Part shown: piece after piece, positions 37,388 through 45,799 of the stretch
Layout: every line of letters starts with the position of its first letter
Numbering within the stretch: the first letter of the stretch is position 1
Origin: Streptococcus parasanguinis CC87K
Lineage (GTDB): Bacteria > Bacillota > Bacilli > Lactobacillales > Streptococcaceae
Reading direction: 5' to 3'
DNA: 64,000 bases
NCBI RefSeq assembly: GCF_000507765.1
Contig: NZ_KI669401.1
Span: 918,597 to 982,596, forward strand
Notes under the pieces: model-generated
Seen by the model: only the letters and a program-made list of their open reading frames with translations
The model's database searches: none
What the model was told of the DNA's origin: nothing
Position numbers and translations under genes: made by a program

Positions 37388-37423
37388 ATTATACTCTTTT
37401 CAGTTGTAATGTCAACAGTTACA
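37388..37423 (-). promoter_or_regulatory. Rrf2 gene promoter with palindromic operator
   Basis: On the minus strand TTGACA (37415-37410), 16 bases, TATAAT (37393-37388), a near-ideal promoter. TGTAA-N9-TTACA (37405-37423) surrounds the -35 hexamer symmetrically, as an autorepressor operator would. The end of the upstream phosphoesterase gene is one base away. Confidence 0.7.
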
Positions 37424-38266
37424 CTATTGGAAGAAGTCCTCTAACCAAGCATCGATTTCTCGATCATGACCTTCTCTCTGCTCAATCTCATGAAGAAGCT
37501 CATGATTGTGGGTATGATGAATGCCATTGACCAAACTTTCATAATACACTTGGTAATAAGGAAGATGGAGGTCTTTTGCAAGTTTCAGTTCTTTTTGGAC
37601 ATCATAGTCCACCCGTCTAAAATCTACATCTTTTAACCCCATTTGATCAAATTCAAGAATAGCATACATGGCCCGAAGGTCCTTGCGAAGATTCTTTTCC
37701 AAAAAGAAAGGTTGACCGATTGAGCCAGGATTGATAATCAGTTCTCCTCCTGTCCCGTAGCGGAAAAACTGCTGGTGAATGTGTCCGTAGACTGCAATAT
37801 CACAAGACGGGTTTGTCACCAAGCGATCAAAATCCTTCTGCTCACCAATGTGGATCAATTCGCGCCCCCAATTCTTATCAGGTAAGTGGTGGGTAATGCC
37901 GATCTTTAAACCTGCGATTTCTCTATGGACCTGCATGGGCATTTTCTGCATGTCTTCAATTTCCTGGGGCGTGATTTCTTCAAGAATATATTGACACTGG
38001 CGCATGAGGTAGCGATGACTTGGTCTGGTCTCATCCAACATCCCCCTCATGGCCCGCCAAAGACTATCTTCCCAGTTTCCAAGGACTTTAACCGTAATCG
38101 GTAACTCCTCTAACATCTCCAAGAGGGCCCGTCTCCCTGTCCCAGGCATCAAACTATCTCCCAAGAGCCAATATTCATCCACCTTGGCTTTTCGACTATC
38201 CCCTAGAACAGCTTCCAATGCTGTCGTATTTCCATGAATATCTGAAAGTAAAGCAATTTTAGTCAT
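37424..38266 (-). CDS. Metallophosphoesterase family protein
   Basis: A 280-aa calcineurin-like phosphoesterase. Motifs run in order: LLSDIHGNTTALEAVL, WLLGDSLMPG, VLGNWED, ITHHLPD and YGHIHQQF. All metal ligands are present. Relatives act as phosphodiesterases or protein phosphatases; the substrate is unknown. The frame extends back to 38338 but AAGGAGAAGATC before the ATG at 38266 and the TATAAT at 38290-38285 fix the start. Single gene; the Rrf2 gene follows from its own promoter. Confidence 0.88.
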   Translation of the reverse strand: MTKIALLSDIHGNTTALEAVLGDSRKAKVDEYWLLGDSLMPGTGRRALLEMLEELPITVKVLGNWEDSLWRAMRGMLDETRPSHRYLMRQCQYILEEITPQEIEDMQKMPMQVHREIAGLKIGITHHLPDKNWGRELIHIGEQKDFDRLVTNPSCDIAVYGHIHQQFFRYGTGGELIINPGSIGQPFFLEKNLRKDLRAMYAILEFDQMGLKDVDFRRVDYDVQKELKLAKDLHLPYYQVYYESLVNGIHHTHNHELLHEIEQREGHDREIDAWLEDFFQ

Positions 38267-38284
38267 GATCTTCTCCTTCTCTCC

Positions 38285-38290
38285 ATTATA
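38285..38290 (-). promoter_or_regulatory. -10 box of the metallophosphoesterase gene
   Basis: TATAAT on minus with TTGT before it, 18 bases upstream of the start codon. Confidence 0.55.
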
Positions 38291-38302
38291 ACAAAGAGAA
38301 GA

Positions 38303-38328
38303 AAAACTTCCACCCAAAGGTGAAAGTT
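38303..38328 (-). terminator. Terminator of the FtsX-type ABC operon
   Basis: On the minus strand AACTTTCACC-TTT-GGGTGGAAGTT is followed by TTTCTT. Confidence 0.75.
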
Positions 38329-38404
38329 TTATGAACATTCCATGCTACTAGAAATGAAAACTCAGGCTAGAGGGCCTGTCGCTATCAGCTACAGGCTTTG
38401 TATC

Positions 38405-41128
38405 TTAGTCTACTGATTTGAGGGCTTCGAGCATGTCTACTTTTCGGAGATAATGGTCAACATAAATTCCTAACAGGATCAAGAGAAGGATCATTCCTCC
38501 GACAGGAAAGAGAAAAACTCCAAGTCCCACTTTAGGGTAAAAGAGAATGGCATCTGGTGCAATCATGGCAATGAGGAATTGGTGAAGATAATAACCACCC
38601 ACTAATCCCAAAAGGATCCCTATGATAGACAATAAGATAGTTTCGCGGTAAATATAGAGCGTCACTTCCTTATTATGGAATCCTAAGACCTTAATGGTCG
38701 ATAATTCCCGGATCCGCTCCGCCACATTGATATTGGTTAAATTATACAAGATCACGATGGCTAGCAAGATCGATACGACTACTAGAATCATCATAGTGGT
38801 GTCCAAGGATTTGGCAACTGAATTAAAGAGGGAAATCATCGAAGCATTCTGACTAACCGCCTTCACAGCTGCAAGATTCATCATATCCCGACTGACAGCC
38901 TGTACTTGTCGTGTAGAAGGATTTTTCAACTGCACCAAATAGCTATTTGCTGAAGTCCGCTTTCCGTAGATTTTTTGGTAACTTGCCTGATCCATATAGA
39001 CAAAATGGCCTACATAATTTTCAGTGATTCCTGCTACCGTAAAAGTATGGCCATCTAAGGTCAGTCGATCACCGACTGTAACCCGGGCTAGTTGTGCTAG
39101 TTTACTACTGATGATAACCCCTTTCTTGAGAGACAAGGGCTCTCCTTGCTTGAGAGAACGCAAGCTGACAAAGGGAGAAAAATCTGCACGATTTGTAACC
39201 ATCATCGTAATGGTCTGCTTGTCGCGTCCACCCTTTAAAGATGCTTCGATGACCTTACTATAGATCGGTCGATAATCTTTGATATCTGATTTTTCCAGAC
39301 GATTGGTTAGTTCCTTGCTTTCTTGGCTTGATGCATTCGTTTTTTTGGCTACAATCAACTCATATGATAGGATCTCTTGAAATTGGCGTTTGGGAACCCC
39401 TCCTACAGAAGATTGAATCCCTAGCCCTGCGAAGAGAAGAGCAACAGAACCTGCCACTCCAAATATGGTCATCAGCATCCGTTGTTTGTAACGAAAGAGA
39501 TTGCGAGCAGTAACCTTGTGCGTGAAATTCAGACGTTTCCAAATAAAATGGAGACGCTCCAGAAAAATTTTCGAACCGGATACCGGTGGCTTGGGCAGTA
39601 ATAAGAGATTGGCTTCTTCTTTTAATTCCTTACGAGCAACCCAGTAAGCTGGAAGCACACTTGCAATGAAAGACAGTCCGAGCGCAATCAGAGTTATATC
39701 CCTATAAAAATACTCTCTGCTCTCTCCTATAACCATCCCTTGCATAATAATGTTGGAGATGATTCCCGATAGGAAATAATGCCCCAACAAGCTTCCTAGA
39801 AGGGTTCCAATCGTACCAGCAAAGAATCCATAGAGGACAAATTTGAAAATGATGTCCTTGGTTCGATAGCCCAACGCCTTAAAAACGCCTGCATTGGTCC
39901 GCTCTTCATCGACAAAGCGCGTCATCGTGGTGAAGGTCACCATGGCGGCTACCAGATAAAGAACGACTGGAAAAATATTTCCGACAGCAGAGATACTGCT
40001 ACTAGCATTGCTATACATCAGGTAACCTTGTCCGCCTGGCATGGTCTTGCGATCATAAACATGATAAGTTGGAATTCCCAGCTGATCTCGCTCGGTTTGG
40101 GCTTTTTTTAGCTCCTCCTCTTTTTTTGCAAGCTCCGTTTCACCTTTGGTCCAGTCCTTCTTTTTCTGATCTAGTTGTTCTTTAGCTTGATGGATTTTTT
40201 CTTGGCTGGCTAGGTGCTCTTTAGCTGGCAGAAATGGAGCTAGTTTACTGAGCTGCGTCTCCTGCAAGTCTAATTGCTTTTGAGCCTGATCGATCTGATT
40301 CTTGGCTGACTGGAGTGTTTCCTTGGCACGACTGAGTTCTTTCTGGCCTTTTTGGATCTGCCCATCCGCCTCCTTCTTGAGTCTTTGATAGCGAGCCCTT
40401 CCATTGTCTTTCAGAAGTTTTTCTAACTCTTCTTGGTGAGCTTCGAGCCGTTTTTGGTAGACTTGCGAAAAAGAATCCAAAGATCGCAGATCATCAAACT
40501 GGATCCGCGCTATCACAGGAAGTTTAGTCGTAAAGACCTCTTTTGAAACCAGAGCATAGGCATCCAGATTCCCACTGCCACTCATGGCAGTGCCTAAATT
40601 CTTTTGAGACCACAGCTCAGAAGATTGAACAAAACCAACAATGGTGAATTGCTTTTGCTTTAAACTAGAGCGAGTTCCAGCCTTTTCTTCAAGTGTGAGG
40701 GTATCTCCTATCTGATAGCGAGCCTCCAAAAAACTAGCTAGAGCGAGTTCCTCTTCTTTCTTTGGTAGGCGACCCTTGGTCACACGAAAAGAAGAAAGGC
40801 TCTTTGGGGCAGAAAAAAGTCGAATTGCCTCTCCTGTTCCTTTCACTGTCAGATCTAGCAGTGAACCAAATTCGACACGCGCCCCTTTGACTCCTAAAAG
40901 CTCTTCTTGATCTGCCTGGTCTAATCCCAAGTCCCCCATGACAGCAAGATCTAGCATCTTTTGTTGCTGAATAAACTGGTTAGCCGTTCGGTGCATATTT
41001 GGAGTGGTCACCTTTAGACCTACCAAGGCCAAGCTTCCCAACAACATCAAGGTTAAGATGGAGAGAAAACGTCCTTTTGAATGTGTAAAGGAAGCAAATA
41101 GATCCTTCCAATAGACTTTTCGTTTCAT
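38405..41128 (-). CDS. FtsX-like ABC transporter permease
   Basis: A 907-aa permease with a duplicated FtsX core: helices near residue 20, ~385-500, then ~560 and ~770-890. Between the first helix and the second group is a large extracytoplasmic part with a Lys/Glu/Gln-rich coiled-coil hairpin at about residues 235-345, turning at LAPFLPAKEHLA. Such MacB/FtsX-type transporters do not move solutes through a channel but work mechanically on envelope substrates, peptides or hydrolases. The motif NLTNINVAERIRELSTIKVLG near the C-terminus in short form is typical of FtsX. It follows its ATPase gene by 13 bases. Confidence 0.88.
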   Translation of the reverse strand: MKRKVYWKDLFASFTHSKGRFLSILTLMLLGSLALVGLKVTTPNMHRTANQFIQQQKMLDLAVMGDLGLDQADQEELLGVKGARVEFGSLLDLTVKGTGEAIRLFSAPKSLSSFRVTKGRLPKKEEELALASFLEARYQIGDTLTLEEKAGTRSSLKQKQFTIVGFVQSSELWSQKNLGTAMSGSGNLDAYALVSKEVFTTKLPVIARIQFDDLRSLDSFSQVYQKRLEAHQEELEKLLKDNGRARYQRLKKEADGQIQKGQKELSRAKETLQSAKNQIDQAQKQLDLQETQLSKLAPFLPAKEHLASQEKIHQAKEQLDQKKKDWTKGETELAKKEEELKKAQTERDQLGIPTYHVYDRKTMPGGQGYLMYSNASSSISAVGNIFPVVLYLVAAMVTFTTMTRFVDEERTNAGVFKALGYRTKDIIFKFVLYGFFAGTIGTLLGSLLGHYFLSGIISNIIMQGMVIGESREYFYRDITLIALGLSFIASVLPAYWVARKELKEEANLLLLPKPPVSGSKIFLERLHFIWKRLNFTHKVTARNLFRYKQRMLMTIFGVAGSVALLFAGLGIQSSVGGVPKRQFQEILSYELIVAKKTNASSQESKELTNRLEKSDIKDYRPIYSKVIEASLKGGRDKQTITMMVTNRADFSPFVSLRSLKQGEPLSLKKGVIISSKLAQLARVTVGDRLTLDGHTFTVAGITENYVGHFVYMDQASYQKIYGKRTSANSYLVQLKNPSTRQVQAVSRDMMNLAAVKAVSQNASMISLFNSVAKSLDTTMMILVVVSILLAIVILYNLTNINVAERIRELSTIKVLGFHNKEVTLYIYRETILLSIIGILLGLVGGYYLHQFLIAMIAPDAILFYPKVGLGVFLFPVGGMILLLILLGIYVDHYLRKVDMLEALKSVD

Positions 41129-41141
41129 GCTACCACCTCTT

Positions 41142-41843
41142 CTAATATTCTAGCGTAGCAATATCTTGAGGAAGCTCATTGATTTCTACCGACTTGACCT
41201 TGGCATCATGCATGCGAATCACACGGTCTGCAATCGGAGCTAGGGCACCATTATGGGTTACGATGATGACCGTCGCTCCCTTTTTTCGAGACATATCCTG
41301 TAAAATCCCCAATACTTGCTTACCCGTCTGGTAATCCAAGGCTCCCGTTGGCTCATCACAAAGGAGAATTTTTGGGTTCTTAGCCACTGCCCGAGCGATC
41401 GCCACCCGTTGTTGCTCGCCGCCTGACAATTGGGCAGGAAAATTATCAAGACGATTGCCAAGTCCTACTTCTCTTAAAACAGCTTCCGGATCCAGAGCAT
41501 CAGAAACAATTTCTGAAGCCAACTCAACATTCTCCTTAGCTGTCAAATTAGGGACCAAATTATAAAATTGAAAGACAAAGCCAACGTCATCTCGTCGATA
41601 ATCCGTCCGTTGATGGGAATTTAGCTTTGCAATATCCACCCCATCAATCAGAACCTGACCCTCGTCATTGGTGTCCATCCCCCCTAAGATATTGAGAACC
41701 GTTGATTTTCCAGCTCCTGAAGCTCCTAAAATAATGACCAACTCGCCTTTTTCAATCTCAAAGGAAACATCCCGGTTAGCGAAAATCTCTGTCTCTCCAC
41801 TCGTATAGCGCTTGTAACAGTGCTGCATTTCAATGTAGGCCAT
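41142..41843 (-). CDS. ABC transporter ATP-binding protein (MacB/LolD-like)
   Basis: A 233-aa nucleotide-binding subunit. Walker A is [16 protein letters not shown], the signature [14 protein letters not shown] and Walker [13 protein letters not shown], all intact. It is the LolD/MacB subclass that powers FtsX-like permeases. The start has strong GGAGGG-rich ribosome-binding sites, and a minus-strand TATAAT at 41879-41874 is about 30 bases upstream. It forms a two-gene operon with the permease at 38.4 kb. Confidence 0.93.
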   Translation of the reverse strand: MAYIEMQHCYKRYTSGETEIFANRDVSFEIEKGELVIILGASGAGKSTVLNILGGMDTNDEGQVLIDGVDIAKLNSHQRTDYRRDDVGFVFQFYNLVPNLTAKENVELASEIVSDALDPEAVLREVGLGNRLDNFPAQLSGGEQQRVAIARAVAKNPKILLCDEPTGALDYQTGKQVLGILQDMSRKKGATVIIVTHNGALAPIADRVIRMHDAKVKSVEINELPQDIATLEY

Positions 41844-41873
41844 TTCCTCTCCTCCCTCCTACTTCCTATCTAT

Positions 41874-41879
41874 ATTATA
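41874..41879 (-). promoter_or_regulatory. -10 box of the FtsX-type ABC operon
   Basis: TATAAT on the minus strand in the divergent region with mntH, about 30 bases before the ATPase gene. Confidence 0.55.
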
Positions 41880-41949
41880 GTCCTTTTCTGATAGATTACA
41901 AAGAAATCGAGGTAGTAGAAAACAAGGTTATCCTAAATTATCATGAACT

Positions 41950-41971
41950 ATTATAAATTTTATGCTATAAT
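41950..41971 (+). promoter_or_regulatory. mntH promoter, extended -10 within an AT dyad
   Basis: ATGCTATAAT (extended -10, TATAAT 41966-41971) is mirrored by ATTATA at 41950-41955, a 6-base inverted repeat with a 10-base gap. It could be a metalloregulator site, but AT-rich chance symmetry is possible. Confidence 0.5.
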
Positions 41972-42011
41972 TAGAGATAAATTTGAATTATTCTTAGAAA
42001 GAAGGCTCATT

Positions 42012-43358
42012 GTGAGTTTACAACAGTTTGAAAGGAAATCACTTCAAGAAATCAACCAATCTATTGACGTGCCAAAAGGGATCCCTTTTTGGAAGACTCT
42101 TCTGCTCTTTTCGGGGCCTGGAAGTCTAGTAGCTGTCGGCTATATGGATCCGGGAAACTGGATTACCAGTGTCGTCGGAGGGGCCCAATACCGCTACCTC
42201 CTCTTATCAGTGGTTCTTCTCTCGTCTTTAATCGCCATGCAATTGCAACAAATGGCTGGTAAACTAGGGATTGTCCATCGTAAGGATCTGGCCCAAACAA
42301 CCGCCCATCATTTACCAAAATGGCTTCGCTATACCCTTTGGATTGTGATTGAGCTTGCCTTGATGGCGACAGATTTAGCGGAAGTCATCGGATCAGGGAT
42401 TGCCCTCCACCTTCTTTTTGGCTGGCCCTTGCTCTTTTCTATCCTGATCACCATCTTTGATGTCTTCCTATTACTGGGGCTCATGCATCTAGGATTTCGA
42501 AAGATCGAGGCCATCGTATCAACCTTGATCCTCACGATCCTTGCAATTTTTGGCTATCTGGTTTTCCTATCGAAACCTGATATCGGAGGAATCTTCGCTG
42601 GCTTCCTGCCTCAAAAAGAGGTGCTAGGAATTGGGCTTCCAAAAGGAAATGAAGCCTTAACCTTGGCGCTTGGGATCATCGGTGCAACCGTAATGCCCCA
42701 CAACCTCTATCTCCACTCTTCCATTTCGCAAACGCGAAAAGTCGATTACAAGGATCCAGCAGATATCAAACGGGCAGTTCGCTTTATGACCTGGGATTCA
42801 AATATTGAATTGAGTCTGGCTTTCGTCGTCAACTCCCTCCTCTTGATTCTTGGAGCAGCCCTCTTCTTTGGCCACGGAGATAAGATCGGTGCTTTCTCTA
42901 GCATGTACAACGCCCTCAAGGATAACCATATTGCCGGTGCTATCGCCAGTCCCTTCTTATCCACCCTCTTTGCCATCGCTTTGTTAGCCAGTGGTCAAAA
43001 TTCAACCATTACTGGGACCCTAACCGGTCAAATCGTTATGGAAGGTTTCTTGAGATTCCGCTTACCACAATGGGTCGTTCGTCTCATGACTCGGATCATT
43101 GCCCTTCTTCCTGTCATCATCGTTGCGATCTTATTTGGAGATCAGGAACATGTCCTCGACGACCTTCTAGTCTACTCTCAAGTCTTCCTATCAGCGGCTC
43201 TTCCATTCTCCATCTTCCCTCTGGTTTATTTCACCTCCAACAAGGAAATCATGGGAGAACATGTTAATGCGAAATGGAATACTTTCTTAGGTTATCTCGT
43301 TGCGATTGTCTTAACTATCTTAAATTTCAATCTGATCGTGACAACTTTTATCAAATAA
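42012..43358 (+). CDS. mntH: Nramp family manganese transporter MntH
   Basis: A 448-aa proton-coupled divalent metal importer with about eleven membrane helices. The metal-binding residues are in YMDPGNWITSVVGG (DPGN) and TVMPHNLYLHS (MPHN), the Nramp hallmarks for Mn/Fe. A short hydrophilic N-terminus precedes helix 1. The frame opens at 41943, but that lies over the promoter; GTG at 42012, preceded by AAGAAGG, is chosen. A repeat B copy ending in a terminator-like stem follows four bases after the stop codon. Confidence 0.92.
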   Translation: MSLQQFERKSLQEINQSIDVPKGIPFWKTLLLFSGPGSLVAVGYMDPGNWITSVVGGAQYRYLLLSVVLLSSLIAMQLQQMAGKLGIVHRKDLAQTTAHHLPKWLRYTLWIVIELALMATDLAEVIGSGIALHLLFGWPLLFSILITIFDVFLLLGLMHLGFRKIEAIVSTLILTILAIFGYLVFLSKPDIGGIFAGFLPQKEVLGIGLPKGNEALTLALGIIGATVMPHNLYLHSSISQTRKVDYKDPADIKRAVRFMTWDSNIELSLAFVVNSLLLILGAALFFGHGDKIGAFSSMYNALKDNHIAGAIASPFLSTLFAIALLASGQNSTITGTLTGQIVMEGFLRFRLPQWVVRLMTRIIALLPVIIVAILFGDQEHVLDDLLVYSQVFLSAALPFSIFPLVYFTSNKEIMGEHVNAKWNTFLGYLVAIVLTILNFNLIVTTFIK

Positions 43359-43361
43359 AGA

Positions 43362-43537
43362 GAGAGTGGGACAGAAATCGGTAATTCATTAGAATTCGAT
43401 TTCGTCGTCCCACCTCCGCACAGTTGAGTAGGGCTGTAAAAGCTGATGAAATCAGTGTAGTAGAGCCCACTCAACCACTGCGTCTTGCTCGACAATCCAA
43501 AAATAATTGAGAGGCTAGGACTTGTGTCCCAGCCTCT
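43362..43537 (+). repeat. Repeat family B, complete copy after mntH
   Basis: Same 5'-3' order as the nested copy at 27732. Its final hairpin GAGGCTAGGAC...GTCCCAGCCTC plus TTTT probably ends mntH transcription. The remaining gap to 43851 contains a palindrome and the TetR gene promoter. Confidence 0.85.
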
Positions 43538-43688
43538 TTTGGTTTATCACACTGCTTTTTCCATCTTGTTCCTCCTTTTCCTAAAAATTTCCTGACCATT
43601 TTTTTAGGAGGGAATTATTTTAAATCACTAATTGTTGTGAGGTTTTCACAAAATCTTGCCAGTGCCCGTCATTCATAAACTTATAAAA

Positions 43689-43720
43689 TTTTTGTACATT
43701 TTTCGTTATCTGTACAAAAA
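43689..43720 (+). promoter_or_regulatory. Perfect 10-bp inverted repeat, possible TetR operator
   Basis: TTTTTGTACA (43689-43698) and TGTACAAAAA (43711-43720) around a 12-base spacer. It lies ten bases upstream of the -35 of the TetR-family gene. Confidence 0.6.
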
Positions 43721-43729
43721 TGAGAATTG

Positions 43730-43758
43730 TTGTCTAATTTATTCTTTTGGAGTATAAT
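43730..43758 (+). promoter_or_regulatory. Promoter of the TetR-family gene
   Basis: TTGTCT (43730-43735), 17 bases, TATAAT (43753-43758). The leader is about 87 bases. Confidence 0.75.
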
Positions 43759-43851
43759 GCTCTTTGTTAGTGTCGTGAAATTATTTAACATATAAATTAT
43801 TTTAACGTCAAATAAATAAGAATAAATTTATACAACTACAGAAAGGAACAT

Positions 43852-44394
43852 ATGGTACGCCAAAGACAAACAACAACCAAGTCAGACTTACGAAATGCGC
43901 TCTCAAAACTCCTCTTGCAACAACCTTTTGAAAGCATCACTATTCGACAATTAACTGAAACCGCTGGGATTAACCGCGGGACCTTCTACTTGCACTATGT
44001 CGATAAATACGACATGTTTGAGCAAATGAAAATGGACATGATGCAAAAATTGGATAGCCTCTTCGTTGAAGGAAGCCCTGTCAAGGTAAACTTTCTCAAT
44101 GTCTTGACTACTATTAAAGAGAATTATGATTTTATTTATGCATTGTCACAATCCTGTTGCTCGGACTTCCGTAAATTGGTAAGAAGTTTTACCCTTCATG
44201 CACTAGACGATACTCCCCATGCGAAAGAACACATCATTTCAGACTTTCAAGTTCCATACAAGTATGGGCTAGAAATTTTCATCGCTACGATTGAATCTGT
44301 GATTGTGACCTGGTTAGAATCCGGTGCCAAGGAAGAGCCAATCGAAATCGGGACGATCATTCTTAGCGTCTGCGACTTTGCTAGCTGGAACTAA
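43852..44394 (+). CDS. TetR/AcrR family transcriptional regulator
   Basis: A 180-aa regulator. The N-terminal helix-turn-helix (SITIRQLTETAGINRGTFYLHYVDKYDMF, given here as one conserved region at residues ~29-57) is typical of the TetR family. The ligand-binding C-terminus has a Cys pair (SQSCCSDF). No efflux or enzyme gene is adjacent in the same direction, so the target is unknown; the perfect palindrome upstream suggests autoregulation. GAAAGGAAC precedes the ATG. Confidence 0.88.
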   Translation: MVRQRQTTTKSDLRNALSKLLLQQPFESITIRQLTETAGINRGTFYLHYVDKYDMFEQMKMDMMQKLDSLFVEGSPVKVNFLNVLTTIKENYDFIYALSQSCCSDFRKLVRSFTLHALDDTPHAKEHIISDFQVPYKYGLEIFIATIESVIVTWLESGAKEEPIEIGTIILSVCDFASWN

Positions 44395-44401
44395 ATCCCC
44401 C

Positions 44402-44437
44402 AACCTTTTCCTAGCTTTATGGAGAAGGTTTTTCTTT
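44402..44437 (+). terminator. Terminator of the TetR-family gene
   Basis: AACCTTTTCC (44402-44411) pairs with GGAGAAGGTT (44421-44430), followed by TTTCTTTT. Confidence 0.8.
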
Positions 44438-44490
44438 TGGCAAATGAACAAAATGTAGATCACCTAGTTCAACTTGTTTGTAGACAAGCA

Positions 44491-44519
44491 AAAAGGCAGG
44501 ATCCTAACATCCTGCTTTT
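44491..44519 (+). terminator. Hairpin, first copy of a duplicated terminator
   Basis: AAAGGCAGGAT-CCTAAC-ATCCTGCTTTT. An almost identical hairpin lies at 44781-44809, on the other side of repeat A copy 2. Confidence 0.7.
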
Positions 44520-44617
44520 AGAATGTAGACAAATTACTTTAAAGTAAAATAAGTTAAGCGATTTTGCAAAAAAAATAAAAATGAGTTCCAATTTTTAAAT
44601 CGATTCAAGAAAATATC

Positions 44618-44755
44618 GAAACTTTCCGCTGTGAGAAAAGTGCCTGAAACAATAACGTTTCAGGCACTCGGGAGTTTTGAGACCCTAGGCTCAAAACTAA
44701 GTCTTGGAACTTCGAAGAAGTTCGCTGACGTCCGTACTCACCTAAGGAAAGTTTT
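44618..44755 (+). repeat. Repeat family A, complete copy 2
   Basis: 138 bp, the same length and orientation as the copy at 5844. Base changes in the hairpins are often compensated: the second hairpin is GTTTTGAGACC/GGCTCAAAAC here against GTTTTGAA/TTCAAAAC in copy 1, and the third GGAACTTCgaaGAAGTTC. It occupies the 44395-44809 gap with two flanking copies of one terminator; no ORF of note is present. Confidence 0.8.
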
Positions 44756-44780
44756 TTATATGACTTTGTCTTCAATATGA

Positions 44781-44809
44781 AGGCAGGATCTTAACATCCT
44801 GCTTTTTCT
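44781..44809 (+). terminator. Hairpin, second copy of the duplicated terminator
   Basis: AAGGCAGGAT-CTTAAC-ATCCTGCTTTTT then CTTTATTTTTT on plus. It also lies at the end of the convergent tehB gene. Confidence 0.75.
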
Positions 44810-45670
44810 TTATTTTTTCTTTGCCAACATGGTTGCAAATCGAAGTTGAATCCGATGGCCATTCTCATCTCGACGATGGAGATGGCCTGGATTTTCATTG
44901 TACTTGACCAATTCCCAATCCTTGTAATACTCCACCAATTCTCCTTCTTTAAAGGTAAACGAGAAGGGCATCTGGCAGGGATAATCTTCCGTATCCATGG
45001 CACAGACAATGAGATTATAGCCCCCTGGATTGGTATGCTCTTGCATATTGCGGATGATCGCTGGAATCCGATCAGCGTCTAAAAACATGAGGACCACAGT
45101 TGATACGATAAAGTCATAGTTTTGGGTAAGAGCTGCAGCATTAATATCATAAAGGCCCACTGGCATCTCTAGATCTTCCTCAGCGACAATACTTTGTAAA
45201 ATCTCAAGAGCCAGTTCATTTTGATCTACAGCTGTCACGTCAAAGCCATGTTGGGCCAAAAAGAGGGCGTTGCGACCTTGCCCGCATCCTAGATCCAGCG
45301 CCTTTCCAGCTGGGACAATTTCCACTGCTTCTAGTACTTCTGAATGGACAGGATTGGTGTTGTATTTTTTTGGGAAATAGTCTTTTGGCTCACAGTAAAA
45401 TTCTAGGTACCACTCCACATCGTCAGTCGCTGCTTCCACACGGTGCCAGGCCTGGGGTTCGGCCATGGGGTTTTCTGCTCCTGCTTCAAAGAGGTGGCTC
45501 GCGATTTCTTCCCCCTCTTCGGTCAATTCAATAAATCGTAACTGACCTTTTAAAACTGTAATCTTCCCCCAGGTTCCCACCTTGGTATTGTGCTTTCTTT
45601 GAAGAGCTTCTGGCATGCTATCCTTGGTCCAGATAGGCATGCGCTTGTAGGCGATCAATTTTTGTGTCAT
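44810..45670 (-). CDS. tehB: SAM-dependent methyltransferase TehB-like
   Basis: A 286-aa protein with two parts: an N-terminal ~95-residue cupin-like domain (DUF1971 type, FIELTEEGEEIASHLFEAGAE region) and a C-terminal class I methyltransferase with the SAM motif ALDLGCGQGRNALFLAQ and DVTAVDQNELALE. TehB gives tellurite resistance by methylation in other bacteria; natural substrates are unclear. It lies downstream of smpB, the same order as in pneumococcus, but has its own start after a terminator. Confidence 0.9.
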   Translation of the reverse strand: MTQKLIAYKRMPIWTKDSMPEALQRKHNTKVGTWGKITVLKGQLRFIELTEEGEEIASHLFEAGAENPMAEPQAWHRVEAATDDVEWYLEFYCEPKDYFPKKYNTNPVHSEVLEAVEIVPAGKALDLGCGQGRNALFLAQHGFDVTAVDQNELALEILQSIVAEEDLEMPVGLYDINAAALTQNYDFIVSTVVLMFLDADRIPAIIRNMQEHTNPGGYNLIVCAMDTEDYPCQMPFSFTFKEGELVEYYKDWELVKYNENPGHLHRRDENGHRIQLRFATMLAKKK

Positions 45671-45756
45671 GCTGCTTCTCCTTTTTCTTTCACTATCCTT
45701 ATCATACAGAAAAAAGCCCCTTTTTACAAGTTGAAAAAGGAGAGCCCATCTCTAAG

Positions 45757-45799
45757 AAAAAAGACAGTTCTGAAACAAGTTTCAAAACTGCCTTTTTCT
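45757..45799 (-). terminator. Terminator after smpB
   Basis: On the minus strand GGCAGTTTTGAAACTTGTTTCAGAACTGTC with T6, a long stem. Confidence 0.85.

Noticed and set aside
41943..42011. Upstream ATG extension of mntH
   Set aside because: The added 23 residues are encoded over the promoter -10 box; GTG at 42012 has the ribosome-binding site.
43281..43520. Antisense ORF over the mntH end and repeat B
   Set aside because: Shadow frame of mntH and the repeat; no start signals.
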